From: Verrucomicrobiota bacterium | Lineage (GTDB): Bacteria; Verrucomicrobiota; Verrucomicrobiia; Verrucomicrobiales; Verrucomicrobiaceae | Reading direction: 5' to 3' | DNA: 64,000 bases | NCBI GenBank assembly: GCA_025360015.1 | Contig: JANYCZ010000029.1 | Location: forward strand, 62,001 to 126,000 | Shown here: positions 50,584 to 59,374 of the stretch, piece after piece | Position numbering within the stretch: position 1 is the stretch's first letter | How the letters are laid out: each line of letters starts with the position of its first letter | Notes under the pieces: model-generated | Seen by the model: the letters and a program-made list of their open reading frames with translations, nothing else | Databases searched by the model: none | Told to the model about the DNA's origin: nothing | Position numbers and translations under genes: made by a program

Positions 50584-51189
50584 ATGAATGAAACGTTGAC
50601 CAAAACGACCGTACTGGTGCTGAATCGGCACTGGCAGGCCATCGACTCTAAAACGCCCATGGAGTCCTTCAGCATGATGGCGGCGGGCAATGCGACCGCA
50701 CTCGATATCCATGAAGCTGGCGACATGCGACCCGTGACTTGGGAGGACTGGCTGAAGCTCGAAGTGCGCGAAGGAGACAACAGCATTGGTACCGTGCATG
50801 GTCCCGTGCGCGTGCCTTCCGTGCTGGTGCTGGCCCGCTTTGACAAGGTGCCGAAGCGACGCCCCAAATTCTGCGCCAAGGCGATCTGGGAGCGCGATGG
50901 TGGCATGTGCCAGTACACGGGCCGCAAGCTGCGCCCGCATGAGGGCAACATCGACCACATCGTCCCTGTTTCCCGTGGTGGAGCGAGCAATTGGGAAAAC
51001 TGTGTGTTGGCAGACCGCAAGGTCAACAGTCGCAAAGGCAACAAGCTGCCCGAGGAGGCAGGTCTGCGGCTCCTGCGCCGTCCGTCAGTGCCGCGTGAGA
51101 TTCCTGTGACGCATCTCATCAAGAACCACCATCGCGTGCGCGACTGGGAGATGTTTCTCGCCGGCGGGACGGGGGTGTTTGAGGTTTGA
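50584..51189 (+). CDS. HNH endonuclease family protein, copy 2
   Basis: A 201-residue close paralogue of the preceding gene over its whole length, with the same N-terminal domain (TVLVLNRHWQAIDSKTP) and HNH core (RDGGMCQYTGRKLRPHEGNI, DHIVPVSRGG, WENCVLADRKVNSRKG). The 169-nt spacer shows no other gene. A recent tandem duplication is likely. A short C-terminal extension (GGTGVFEV) distinguishes it. The same loss of the CxxC pair means that it predates the duplication. Confidence 0.85.
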   Translation: MNETLTKTTVLVLNRHWQAIDSKTPMESFSMMAAGNATALDIHEAGDMRPVTWEDWLKLEVREGDNSIGTVHGPVRVPSVLVLARFDKVPKRRPKFCAKAIWERDGGMCQYTGRKLRPHEGNIDHIVPVSRGGASNWENCVLADRKVNSRKGNKLPEEAGLRLLRRPSVPREIPVTHLIKNHHRVRDWEMFLAGGTGVFEV

Positions 51190-51271
51190 GGGCTGAGTAG
51201 TAAAAAGAGCAAGAGCTGCTTTAAGAGCGGCTCCTGCCCTTTGGCGAATTCTTGAGTGTTGAAGCTCTGAT

Positions 51272-52189
51272 TCAGCCCAGCTTCGCGCCTACTTTCTTCA
51301 GGAGGGCTTCCAGCATGCGACCGTATTTGATGTAGCTGTCGTACTGTTCCTTGGCCTTCTGCTCGGGGGAGAGATCATCGGCGGCACCCGCGCCGTGGAA
51401 GACGACGGCGACATGGGGTTCGATGCTGATGTAGCCATCGTAGCCGGTTTCGACGAGATCCTTCATGATGCGCTCGGTCTGGCCTTCGCCTTCGCCCGGG
51501 AAGGTATAGACCGCGTCGTTTTTCGCTTTGTCCCAGATGCCGTCTTTGACGTGAACGTGAGCCATGAAGGGCTTCACGGCCTGGTACATTTCCCAGGCGT
51601 CCTGCTTGTGGCCGGGCTTGTCACGGTCGTCGATGAAGACAGGGTTGCCAGTGTCAAAAACCCACTTCATGCCGGGCACCGCCTCGGCCATGCGCTTCAC
51701 GTAGGTGGGGCTCATGCCGCCCCAGTTCATGCAGTTTTCATGCAGCACGGTGATGCCGGCGTCGGCAAAGCGCTTGTTCACCTCTGTCATGCGGCGGATG
51801 CGCTCCGGGGCAAACTGCTCCTCCAGATCCTTGCCGCCTTCATCTTTGCAGACAGCGTAGCTCATGACGCGGATCAGTTTGGCGCCGAGGCGCTGCATGC
51901 GTGGAATAGCGCGATCGATTTCGGCCTCGGTGATGCTGAAGTCGTCGGTGATTTTTTTGGCCCAGTTGCCGATGAGGGAGCCGAAGCCGCTGACCTGCAT
52001 GCCTTTCTCGGCCAGACGTGCGACGACCTTGTCGAAGGTGGCTTCGGGGATCTCGTGCAGATTTCCCTTCACGCCGTCGAACTCGACGCCGCGGGATTCG
52101 ATGCTGTCCCAGCCGAGCTCTTGATGGGCCTGAATTTGCACATCCAAGGATGCGCCTGCTTCGTCTGCGATGCCGGTGAGTTTGATCAT
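51272..52189 (-). CDS. Sugar phosphate isomerase/epimerase (TIM barrel)
   Basis: A 305-residue xylose-isomerase-like TIM-barrel protein. It opens IKLTGIADEAGASLDVQI and has metal-site candidates in ITVLHENCMNWGGMS, WVFDTGNP, AHVHVKDGIWD and the C-terminal GYDGYISIEPH. Such proteins isomerise or epimerise free sugars, keto-sugars or inositols with a divalent metal. No signal peptide, so cytoplasmic. Monocistronic; substrate unknown. Confidence 0.87.
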   Translation of the reverse strand: MIKLTGIADEAGASLDVQIQAHQELGWDSIESRGVEFDGVKGNLHEIPEATFDKVVARLAEKGMQVSGFGSLIGNWAKKITDDFSITEAEIDRAIPRMQRLGAKLIRVMSYAVCKDEGGKDLEEQFAPERIRRMTEVNKRFADAGITVLHENCMNWGGMSPTYVKRMAEAVPGMKWVFDTGNPVFIDDRDKPGHKQDAWEMYQAVKPFMAHVHVKDGIWDKAKNDAVYTFPGEGEGQTERIMKDLVETGYDGYISIEPHVAVVFHGAGAADDLSPEQKAKEQYDSYIKYGRMLEALLKKVGAKLG

Positions 52190-52314
52190 GGTCGGGGGGA
52201 GGGGAATGCGGGTGGCAGGATTGATGGATGCAGAGCGCCGGAGCGCAAGGAGCAGTTCAGCCAGGGGCGGATTGTTCTTTTGACAAAACGCCCTTGCGCG
52301 GCGGACGGTACACC

Positions 52315-53565
52315 ATGTTTCCAGCGAACTCCCCCACCAAGCGTCTCGAACTGCAGCTGTTTTGCGGCACGCTGGTGCTTTATGGGGTGGTCACGGCCTT
52401 GGCGCATCGGCCGGATTTGATCTGGGATGAGGGGCGGTACCTGTGGTTCGCGGAAAACCTCACGAGTGGCTTTTATGTCCCGCCGGATCAGCCGGACGTC
52501 CTCAATGGGCCGGGCTATCCGCTCGTCCTCGCGCCGTTGGTGGCTCTGAAGGTACCCTTGATGGGACTACGGATGCTCAATGCGGTTTTCATGGCGCTGG
52601 CGGCATGGTTCAGCTTTCGGGCGGTGCTGCCCTATGCAGGCAGGCGCTGGGCGGTGGGAGTGGCCTTGGTAACGGCGCTGCACCCCAATCTCGTGCGCAC
52701 AGCCCCCTATCTGATGACCGAGGCGCTGGCGGTGTGCTGCATCGCGGGGTTTGCCTGGGCCTTCACGGCAGCCGTGAGAGCAGAGAAATGGAGCTGGGGG
52801 GCGGTGATTGGCGCTGCCTTCGCCTTTGGCTGGCTCATCTTGACCCGGGTGTTTTTTGGCAATGTGCTGATGGCAAGCACGGCGTTCCTGCTGCTTGGCC
52901 TCGTTGTTTGGAAAAACCAGCGCGGCATGCTGCTGCGTGCTGTGGTGATCATGGCATTGACGTTTGGCATGTGTCTGCCCTGGCTGGCCTACACGAAGGC
53001 GAAAACGGGCGACACACTCTGCTGGTCCACGAATGGTGGTGAACTGCTGTACTGGGCCACCAGTACGCATGACGGGGAAAATGGCCACTGGTTCTCCGAG
53101 GAGGACGTGGCGGTCATGCCAGAACTGATCGCCAACGGGCATCGTGACTATTACCGGGAGAATTTTCATCTGCCGGTCAAGGAGCGTGAAGCGGCGCTGA
53201 AGCACAAGGCGCTCGAGAACCTTCGGGCCAACCCCAAGGGGGTGCTCAAAAACTGGGTCTGCAACTGGGTCCGCCTCTTGTTTGGATTTCCCCGTTCCTA
53301 TTTGCCGGAGGAACTGATCACCGTGGTGTTGGTGCTGGTGAACGGGCCCATTGTGTTTCTCGTTTTGGCAGCTTTGGGCCTTGGGCTGAAATACTGGCGC
53401 ACGATCCCGCTGGAAATCGCGCTCCTGGCGGGAGTGATCTTCATCTATCTGGGGGGCACGAGCCTGCTGCCTGGCTTGCCACGTTACACGGTGGTGGTCT
53501 GGCCTTGGATTGGCTTGGGAATTGCAGCCGTTCTGTCACGCCATGTGCGTTTGAAAGTCGAGTAG
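52315..53565 (+). CDS. GT39/ArnT-like membrane glycosyltransferase
   Basis: A 416-residue polytopic protein with the GT-C pattern: after TM1 the loop LIWDEGRYLWFAENL carries the acidic pair typical of the PMT/ArnT catalytic site, followed by about nine more hydrophobic segments and a small C-terminal part. GT-C enzymes use polyprenyl-phosphate sugars and add them outside the inner membrane. The ATG at 52315 starts the protein; the frame extends upstream without conserved sequence. First member of a loose glycan cluster to 58.1 kb. Confidence 0.8.
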   Translation: MFPANSPTKRLELQLFCGTLVLYGVVTALAHRPDLIWDEGRYLWFAENLTSGFYVPPDQPDVLNGPGYPLVLAPLVALKVPLMGLRMLNAVFMALAAWFSFRAVLPYAGRRWAVGVALVTALHPNLVRTAPYLMTEALAVCCIAGFAWAFTAAVRAEKWSWGAVIGAAFAFGWLILTRVFFGNVLMASTAFLLLGLVVWKNQRGMLLRAVVIMALTFGMCLPWLAYTKAKTGDTLCWSTNGGELLYWATSTHDGENGHWFSEEDVAVMPELIANGHRDYYRENFHLPVKEREAALKHKALENLRANPKGVLKNWVCNWVRLLFGFPRSYLPEELITVVLVLVNGPIVFLVLAALGLGLKYWRTIPLEIALLAGVIFIYLGGTSLLPGLPRYTVVVWPWIGLGIAAVLSRHVRLKVE

Positions 53566-53627
53566 ATAGGGCGCTGACAGTCGCAAATTCTTAAATTTGA
53601 GTTGTTTAACAGGATAAAGCCTCAAAA

Positions 53628-53652
53628 AAGATAATTCCCATAAAATTATCTT
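53628..53652. promoter_or_regulatory. Perfect AT-rich inverted repeat upstream of wecB
   Basis: AAGATAATT-CCCATAA-AATTATCTT, 9-bp arms with a 7-nt centre, 25-49 nt before the wecB ATG. It lies in an AT-rich patch (53590-53690) that contrasts with the GC-rich surroundings and probably holds the promoter. Candidate operator or early hairpin. Confidence 0.5.
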
Positions 53653-53657
53653 GCCTG

Positions 53658-53677
53658 TGATAAACCGTGGTTTATCA
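53658..53677. promoter_or_regulatory. 20-bp perfect palindrome at the wecB start
   Basis: TGATAAACC-GT-GGTTTATCA, ending on the first base of the ATG at 53677. A 9-bp dyad with a 2-bp centre fits a repressor operator for a dimeric helix-turn-helix protein. As RNA it would also fold over the ribosome-binding region. Confidence 0.6.
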
Positions 53678-54864
53678 TGGTAATTATGAAATTGCTTGTC
53701 AATTCCGACTTCAAGCCTTCCAAGGTCCTCGTTTGCCTCGGCACTCGCCCAGAACTGATCAAGTTCGCGCCCATGATTAAAGCGTTGGAAAATCGTGGAA
53801 CCAGTCTCGTGACGGTCAACACCGGCCAGCACACGGATCTGCTGCAACCGCTCTTTGAATTGTTCAACATTCGCGCTCATCACAATCTGGAAGCGATGCG
53901 TGCCGGACAGAGCTTGAACGCTCTTGGTGGCCGCCTGCTGGATCGTCTGGATCCGGTGCTGGATGCTGAAAAGCCTGACTTGGTGCTGGTGCAGGGAGAC
54001 ACGGCCTCTGCCGTGATGGGCTCTTTGTCAGCTTTCAACCGTGGCATTCCGGTGGGGCATCTGGAGGCTGGACTGCGTTCTGGCAATCCGCTGAGTCCTT
54101 TCCCTGAAGAAATGTACCGCCGTCTGGTGGGTCAGATCGCGGGTTTTCACTTTGCCGCCACGGAGCGCAATCGCCGCACCCTTCTGGCTGAAGGCGTCTC
54201 CGCGGATTCGATTCATCTGGTGGGCAACACCGTGGTCGATGCCCTGCGTCAAACCCTGGCCTGTCACCGCCCAAGCAAGACGGTGGAACTGATGCAGCAG
54301 TGGGCGGCTGGAAAGCGCCTGGTGCTAGTCACCACCCATCGGCGCGAAAATTTTGGCGAAACGATGAGCCAGCACCTGCGGGCGCTGCGTGAGTTCATCG
54401 AGAGCCAGCCCGATCTCTGCATGATTTTCCCGGTGCATCCGAATCCGAATGTGCGTGCCGCCGTCGCCGCGGAACTGGACCATCATCCGCGCATTCGCCT
54501 GACGGATCCGATGGGCTACTGCGATTTCATCCACCTACTCTCCGGCTGCTGGCTGATCGTGTCCGACTCCGGTGGCATCCAGGAAGAAGCCACCGCCCTG
54601 GGCAAGCCGATGATCGTGCTGCGTGAGAACACCGAGCGCCCCGAAGCCGTGGAATGCGGTGTCGCACGCCTTGTGGGAGAATCCCCTGAACGTCTGCGCG
54701 AAATGCTCCACACGGCCTTGGTGGACGAAGTGTGGCACGCCAACGCCAGCCGCTCCCGTGATGTCTTTGGCGACGGCTACACCGCCGAGCGCGTCTGTGA
54801 TCTGCTGCTCGGAGAGCAGCGCAGCCGTGCTGGATCTCAGCAGCCGATGCGCATCGCAGCCTGA
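53677..54864 (+). CDS. wecB: UDP-N-acetylglucosamine 2-epimerase
   Basis: A 395-residue non-hydrolysing epimerase making UDP-ManNAc from UDP-GlcNAc for surface glycans. Family motifs: VLVCLGTRPELIKFAPMIKA, VNTGQHTDLL, GHLEAGLRSGNPLSPFPEEM, TTHRRENFGE, PVHPNPNVR and SDSGGIQEEATALGKP. Two nearby ATGs (53677 and 53686) are possible; the first overlaps the palindrome. Starts a run with the deacetylase gene 20 nt downstream. Confidence 0.92.
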   Translation: MVIMKLLVNSDFKPSKVLVCLGTRPELIKFAPMIKALENRGTSLVTVNTGQHTDLLQPLFELFNIRAHHNLEAMRAGQSLNALGGRLLDRLDPVLDAEKPDLVLVQGDTASAVMGSLSAFNRGIPVGHLEAGLRSGNPLSPFPEEMYRRLVGQIAGFHFAATERNRRTLLAEGVSADSIHLVGNTVVDALRQTLACHRPSKTVELMQQWAAGKRLVLVTTHRRENFGETMSQHLRALREFIESQPDLCMIFPVHPNPNVRAAVAAELDHHPRIRLTDPMGYCDFIHLLSGCWLIVSDSGGIQEEATALGKPMIVLRENTERPEAVECGVARLVGESPERLREMLHTALVDEVWHANASRSRDVFGDGYTAERVCDLLLGEQRSRAGSQQPMRIAA

Positions 54865-54884
54865 AATCATTCCCTCCACGTTTC

Positions 54885-55838
54885 ATGAAGCCTGCCGCCA
54901 GCATCTCGCTCGATCTCGACAATCTCTGGAGCTACCTGAAAACTCAGGGTGCTCCGGGTTGGGAGAGCTATCCGAGCTATCTGGCCCAGGTCGTTCCGCG
55001 CATTCTGGAAACGCTTGATCGCTGCGGTCAGCGCATCACGTTTTTCATCGTCGGCCAGGATGCGACGATGGAGTCGAACCGCGCCGCCTTGAAAAGCATC
55101 GCCGCCGCGGGCCACGAGATCGCCAATCATTCCTTCATGCATGAGCCCTGGCTGCACCTTTACAGCCGCGAGCAGCTTCATCAGGAAATCCGCGATGCCG
55201 AAAACGCCATCGCCGCAGTCACTGGCCAAACGACGCAGGGCTTTCGCGGCCCCGGCTTCAGCACTTCGCCGCTCGTTCGTGACGTGCTGGCGGAACGTGG
55301 CTACGCCTACGATGCTTCTCTTTTCCCCAGCGCCCTCGGTCCGGTGGCGCGCCTGTTCTTCTTTTTAAATTCCAAGCTCTCCGCAGAGGAGAAGGCGCAG
55401 CGTAAAGGACTCTACGGCAAGTTCAGCGATGCCTTCGGCACCTTGCAGCCTTTCGCATGGGAGAACGGTCTCATGGAAGTCCCCGTGACCACGATGCCGC
55501 TGCTGCGCCTGCCAATGCACACGACGTATCTGATGTTCCTCGCGCAGAAGTCAGAATGGCTCGCGAAGTTCTACTGGAACACCGCCGTCACACTCTGTCG
55601 CCTGCGTGGTGTGGCTCCTTCGCTCCTGCTGCATCCCACGGATTTTCTCGATGTGCAGGATGTGCCGCAGATGAGCTTCTTCCCCGGCATGAAACTGCCT
55701 GCGAAGAACAAGGTCGCCCTCGTCGAGCACACGATCCGCAGCCTGCAGAAACACTGGCAGGCCGGCACCATGAACGAACACGCCGTCTTTGCCGGAACCA
55801 GCGCAGCCCGGCCACGTCTTTCCACTCAAACAGCCTGA
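54885..55838 (+). CDS. Polysaccharide deacetylase (NodB family)
   Basis: A 317-residue CE4-type enzyme. The catalytic aspartates lie in ISLDLDNLWSY near the start, the metal histidines in HEIANHSFMHEPW, and GFRGPGFSTSP supplies the motif 3 loop. The C-terminal half is long and partly helical. There is no signal peptide, so it may act on a cytoplasmic lipid-linked sugar, as some surface-glycan deacetylases do. Downstream of wecB by 20 nt; the next gene begins 13 nt after its stop. Confidence 0.87.
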   Translation: MKPAASISLDLDNLWSYLKTQGAPGWESYPSYLAQVVPRILETLDRCGQRITFFIVGQDATMESNRAALKSIAAAGHEIANHSFMHEPWLHLYSREQLHQEIRDAENAIAAVTGQTTQGFRGPGFSTSPLVRDVLAERGYAYDASLFPSALGPVARLFFFLNSKLSAEEKAQRKGLYGKFSDAFGTLQPFAWENGLMEVPVTTMPLLRLPMHTTYLMFLAQKSEWLAKFYWNTAVTLCRLRGVAPSLLLHPTDFLDVQDVPQMSFFPGMKLPAKNKVALVEHTIRSLQKHWQAGTMNEHAVFAGTSAARPRLSTQTA

Positions 55839-55851
55839 CTCCACCAACGCC

Positions 55852-56667
55852 ATGAAAACACCGACGCAAGTCAACGAAATCGCCATCGTCCTGCCCGCTT
55901 ACAACGAGGAAAAAGATCTGCCTGCTTTGCTCGAAAACATTCGCACCACGCTGGCGACCATGCCTTTTAAATACACCGTGGTGGTGGTGGATGACGGCTC
56001 CAAGGACCGCACGGCGGAAATCGCTCGTGAAGCGGCCAAGATCATGCCGCTGCAGCTCATTCAGCATGAGGTGAACAAAGGTCTGGGTGAAGGCATCCAG
56101 ACCGGATTGCGCGCAGGCTGGCACATTGGTGATGTCGTCATCGTCATGGATTCCGACAACACCCACAACCCCATTTACATCGAGGACATGGTGAAGGTGA
56201 TTCAAGAAGGCGATGCCGATGTGGTCATCGCCTCCCGCTTCCAGGCCGCCAGTGTCGTGCAGGGAGTGCCCTTCTTCCGTCAGGTGCTGAGCTGGGGCTG
56301 CTTCTTCATGATGAAGACGCTGCTGCCGTATCGCAATGTGCGTGACTACTCCACCGGCTTCCGCGCCTATCGCAGTTTGACACTTGGCCGTCTCATTAAA
56401 AACTCCGGCCCCAAGTTTATCCAGGAGTCCAGTTTTGCCTGCATGCTCGAGCTGCTCCTCAGCCTGCGCTGGGTGGGGGCTCGCGCCGTCGAGATCCCCT
56501 ACACGCTGCGTTATGACCTCAAGGTCGGCGTCAGCAAGATGCGCATCATGCGCACCATCCGCCGCTACTTCACTGTCATCGGCAGATACTGGGCAAAGGA
56601 CGTGCTGCCGGTGGCTGAAGAGCCTTCTCTCAGCGAATTGCGCAGCCAGTTGCGTACTCACGCCTGA
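55852..56667 (+). CDS. Family 2 glycosyltransferase (DPM1-like)
   Basis: A 271-residue GT-A enzyme: IAIVLPAYNEEKDLPALLENI, VVVVDDGSKDRT, the D-x-D region VIVMDSDNTHNP, and the conserved GFRAYRSLTLGRL. It resembles dolichol/polyprenyl-phosphate sugar synthases but without C-terminal membrane helices. Such an enzyme would supply the polyprenyl-linked donor used by the GT39-like protein encoded upstream (inference). Start at ATG 55852; the frame extends upstream into the deacetylase gene. Confidence 0.88.
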   Translation: MKTPTQVNEIAIVLPAYNEEKDLPALLENIRTTLATMPFKYTVVVVDDGSKDRTAEIAREAAKIMPLQLIQHEVNKGLGEGIQTGLRAGWHIGDVVIVMDSDNTHNPIYIEDMVKVIQEGDADVVIASRFQAASVVQGVPFFRQVLSWGCFFMMKTLLPYRNVRDYSTGFRAYRSLTLGRLIKNSGPKFIQESSFACMLELLLSLRWVGARAVEIPYTLRYDLKVGVSKMRIMRTIRRYFTVIGRYWAKDVLPVAEEPSLSELRSQLRTHA

Positions 56668-56699
56668 ATTCCACGCACGGCTGCTCCCTGTTCAACACC

Positions 56700-58103
56700 A
56701 TGAACTCCAATCCCAAATCAATCGCCGTCCTCGGTGGCGGCATCTCCGGTCTCACCTGCGCGCTGCGTCTCGCGCAGGAAGGACATCGGGTCACTTTGAT
56801 CGAGGGCTCGGAGCAGTTGGGCGGCCTTGGCACGTTCTTTGAGCACGACGGCCGCACGTTTGAAAAATTCTATCACTGCATGCTGCCCAGCGACGGCCCG
56901 CTGCTGCGGGTGCTCGAAACACTCGGCCTTCGCGAGGAGGTGTACTGGAAGCCCACCACCTTTGCATATGCCCATCAGGGACGGTTTTTTCCGCTCAACA
57001 CCGCGCTGGACCTGCTGAAGTTTGCGCCGCTGCGTTTCATTGATCGCATTCGTGTGGGCATCACCGGTTTGTATGGTCGCCTTGTTTCTGACAAGGGACT
57101 GGACGACGTCACCACGGTGAAATGGCTCACGCGGCTGTCGGGCGCGCGTGCCTTCGCCAAATTTTGGCAGCCTATGCTCGAAGCAAAATTTGGCGACCGC
57201 TATCATGACGTGCCCGCACTCTGGTTCTGGACCCGCTTCAATCGCGAGAAGGGGGAGTCCAAGGGCGAATGCAAAGGCTACATCAAAGGCGGCTACAAGT
57301 GCATCACCGACACCTTCGTCCGTGTGCTGAACTCGCTGGGCGGTGAAATCCGCCTCAATACCGCCGTGCAGGTCGTGGATCTGGATGCCGAAGGCCGCGC
57401 CCTCGTCACCACCGCCGCTGGCAGTGAATCCTTCGACCAGCTCGTCATGACGCTGCCCACGCCCCAGGTCGAAAAGCTTGTCGGGCCTGCTATGCGCCGC
57501 GCGATGCCACCGCTGGACACCACCACGGATTATCAGGGTGTCATCAACTGTCTGCTGTTCTTGAAAAAGCCGCTCACCCCGCATTACTGGGTGGCCACGC
57601 CGGAAAGTGAACACCCGTTTGACGGTGTCGTGGAAACCTCCACGCTGACCGACATCGCAGATCGTGGCCAGCGCCATGTGGTGTATCTCACCAAATACCT
57701 GCACCGCGGCGATGAACGCTTCAGTGTGAGCGACGAATGCATCCGTGCCTACTGGATACCCGCGCTGCAAAAACTCTTTCCCGAGCTTCAAGACAGCGAC
57801 ATTGAAGCCACCCAAATCTTCCGCGCGCCGTTTGTCGAGCCGATCTACAAGCTCGGTCAGATGCAGCTGCGTCCGCCGGAAGAGCTGGTGCAGGGCAAGG
57901 TCTATATGGCCAACACCGCGCAGGTCTATCCGGTGGTCACTTCCTGGAATGGCAGCGTCATTCAGGCCGAGCGCACTCTGGCCACCATGGGCATCAAACA
58001 GCTGAGTGAACCGGCAACGATTGGTTCGCGCACCGCTGAATTGAAGCTCGCCAGACCCCTTGGCAGCGCGCAGCCGCTGCGCCCCGCTGTGGCGAAAGCT
58101 TGA
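56700..58103 (+). CDS. FAD-dependent amine-oxidase-like oxidoreductase
   Basis: A 467-residue flavoprotein with an N-terminal Rossmann dinucleotide motif (IAVLGGGISGLTCALRLAQEG) followed by LIEGSEQLGGLGTFFEHDG and FEKFYHCM, the pattern of the protoporphyrinogen oxidase / amine oxidase / UDP-galactopyranose mutase-like group. C-terminal FAD contact around YPVVTSWNGSVIQAERTL. Located 32 nt after the GT2 gene in a glycan cluster, so oxidation or ring rearrangement of a sugar or polyprenyl intermediate is plausible. Confidence 0.82.
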   Translation: MNSNPKSIAVLGGGISGLTCALRLAQEGHRVTLIEGSEQLGGLGTFFEHDGRTFEKFYHCMLPSDGPLLRVLETLGLREEVYWKPTTFAYAHQGRFFPLNTALDLLKFAPLRFIDRIRVGITGLYGRLVSDKGLDDVTTVKWLTRLSGARAFAKFWQPMLEAKFGDRYHDVPALWFWTRFNREKGESKGECKGYIKGGYKCITDTFVRVLNSLGGEIRLNTAVQVVDLDAEGRALVTTAAGSESFDQLVMTLPTPQVEKLVGPAMRRAMPPLDTTTDYQGVINCLLFLKKPLTPHYWVATPESEHPFDGVVETSTLTDIADRGQRHVVYLTKYLHRGDERFSVSDECIRAYWIPALQKLFPELQDSDIEATQIFRAPFVEPIYKLGQMQLRPPEELVQGKVYMANTAQVYPVVTSWNGSVIQAERTLATMGIKQLSEPATIGSRTAELKLARPLGSAQPLRPAVAKA

Positions 58104-58105
58104 TT

Positions 58106-58930
58106 TCAGGCGAGCAGGGCGGTGGCGTTCCGCCACTGCACTGTCGAGGTCTGCGCGGCATTGAGTGCGGATTCCTGCATTTTTAAACGGGCGGACTCCC
58201 AGTAGAACACGGGCGCGAAGGATCCGAACACAAGCCGCTCCAGCGGCCAGGTTTTGAGCAGCGCCTCAACGCCGCCCACGCCTTCGATCATCGCGAAGTC
58301 GAGCCAGACGTTCGGGCAATCCTGCAAATAGCGCAGCAGCATGACGGCATTGGCATTGAGCAGCATCACGCGTGCGTCTTTGATTTCTTGCATGATGGCA
58401 GGCAGCGGCTTGAGATCAACCGGGGGCACGCGCACCTGCGGGTTTTGCGTGCGTTCATCTTCCATCTGCACCACCAGTTGCACCAGCAGGTGGTGCTTTG
58501 CCGCGAGAGGAAGCAGTTCGCGGAACGCGGGCGCTTTCAAATCATAGCCGTGGTAATTCGGATGCAGGCGAATCGCACGCATGCCGTGGTCTTCGGCGCA
58601 GCGTTTCACATCGTCCTGCCAGCCGGGCAGGGAGAGATTGACCGTGCCGCAGGGGCGGAGGATGGAGTTTTGGCAGGCTTGGGCGAGTTCACGGTTCACC
58701 TTTGCCACGTCACGGCGCAGCAGGCCTTCAAAGGCACCGGCCCAAGCTTCCGTCACACCGCGCATGCTCAGGCCCTGAATGAATGCCTGGGGATTTTCCG
58801 CGCCAAGCTGGCGAAAGGGATGCGAACCCAGATAGACATGGCAGTCGGCAAGTTTTGCTTCTTCGACTGCTTGCAGCGATGATGCGGCGAGCATGGCGCT
58901 GGAGCTCAGCATGAAATTCCGGCGGTTCAT
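58106..58930 (-). CDS. Exported TIM-barrel amidohydrolase
   Basis: A 274-residue amidohydrolase-2-like protein with a twin-arginine-type leader (MNRRNFMLSSSAMLAASS). After export the chain starts near LADCHVYLGSHPFRQLG. The barrel contains AIRLHPNYHGYD, a KLLVQLV-like strand, and the C-terminal LERLVFGSFAPVFY. The metal set looks degenerate compared with the D-x-H of the related protein at 59.4-60.2 kb (DCHVYLG rather than DLHCH), so activity is uncertain. Its stop is only 2 nt from the convergent flavoprotein stop. Confidence 0.78.
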   Translation of the reverse strand: MNRRNFMLSSSAMLAASSLQAVEEAKLADCHVYLGSHPFRQLGAENPQAFIQGLSMRGVTEAWAGAFEGLLRRDVAKVNRELAQACQNSILRPCGTVNLSLPGWQDDVKRCAEDHGMRAIRLHPNYHGYDLKAPAFRELLPLAAKHHLLVQLVVQMEDERTQNPQVRVPPVDLKPLPAIMQEIKDARVMLLNANAVMLLRYLQDCPNVWLDFAMIEGVGGVEALLKTWPLERLVFGSFAPVFYWESARLKMQESALNAAQTSTVQWRNATALLA

Positions 58931-59021
58931 GCGGGCAGTTTGAACGATTCAGCGGCAGTGAAAAGCATTTCCTCCTGCCTTGCGCTGTTTTGATGCGTGG
59001 GTAGCCTTGCGGCACATTCCG

Positions 59022-59372
59022 ATGAACTGGTACTACAACAACGCTGGCGCAGCCGAAGGTCCGATGGACGACCAGGCCATGACCGAGCTGGTCCGTGCCA
59101 ACAAGCTGGTTTCGGATTCTCTGGTCTGGCATGCCGGGCTGGAAGCCTGGCAGACGGTGGCCGTGCTGGCGCCTTCGTGGTGGTCGGCATCGCTGCCTAC
59201 TCCGGCTGGCAGGCCTGTGCCCGTGGCGGAAAAGAAACCCGCCCAAGAGAAAGCGGACTCAAGTGCCCGGCGTTTGTCCGGGCCGAACGCCCCGACCACT
59301 GAAACGGCCGAGACCAAGGCTGGCGGTGGGTTCCTGAAGCGCCTCTTTGGCTTCGGCAAAAAGAAAGACTGA
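59022..59372 (+). CDS. GYF_2-domain small protein
   Basis: A 116-residue protein. Residues 1-50 (MNWYYNNAGAAEGPMDDQAM, then LVWHAGLEAWQTV) are a GYF_2-type domain, usually found at the N-terminus of membrane proteins in this lineage and thought to bind proline-rich segments. The rest is a low-complexity Pro/Ala/Thr linker ending in the basic tail FLKRLFGFGKKKD, which could bind membranes or nucleic acid. No enzymatic part. Small standalone gene between the two amidohydrolases. Confidence 0.75.
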   Translation: MNWYYNNAGAAEGPMDDQAMTELVRANKLVSDSLVWHAGLEAWQTVAVLAPSWWSASLPTPAGRPVPVAEKKPAQEKADSSARRLSGPNAPTTETAETKAGGGFLKRLFGFGKKKD

Positions 59373-59374
59373 CG

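Noticed and set aside
43422..51189. Prophage or integrative element carrying the tRNA array
   Set aside because: No integrase, structural phage gene, conjugation gene or clear attachment-site repeats were seen within the window, although recent mobility cannot be excluded.
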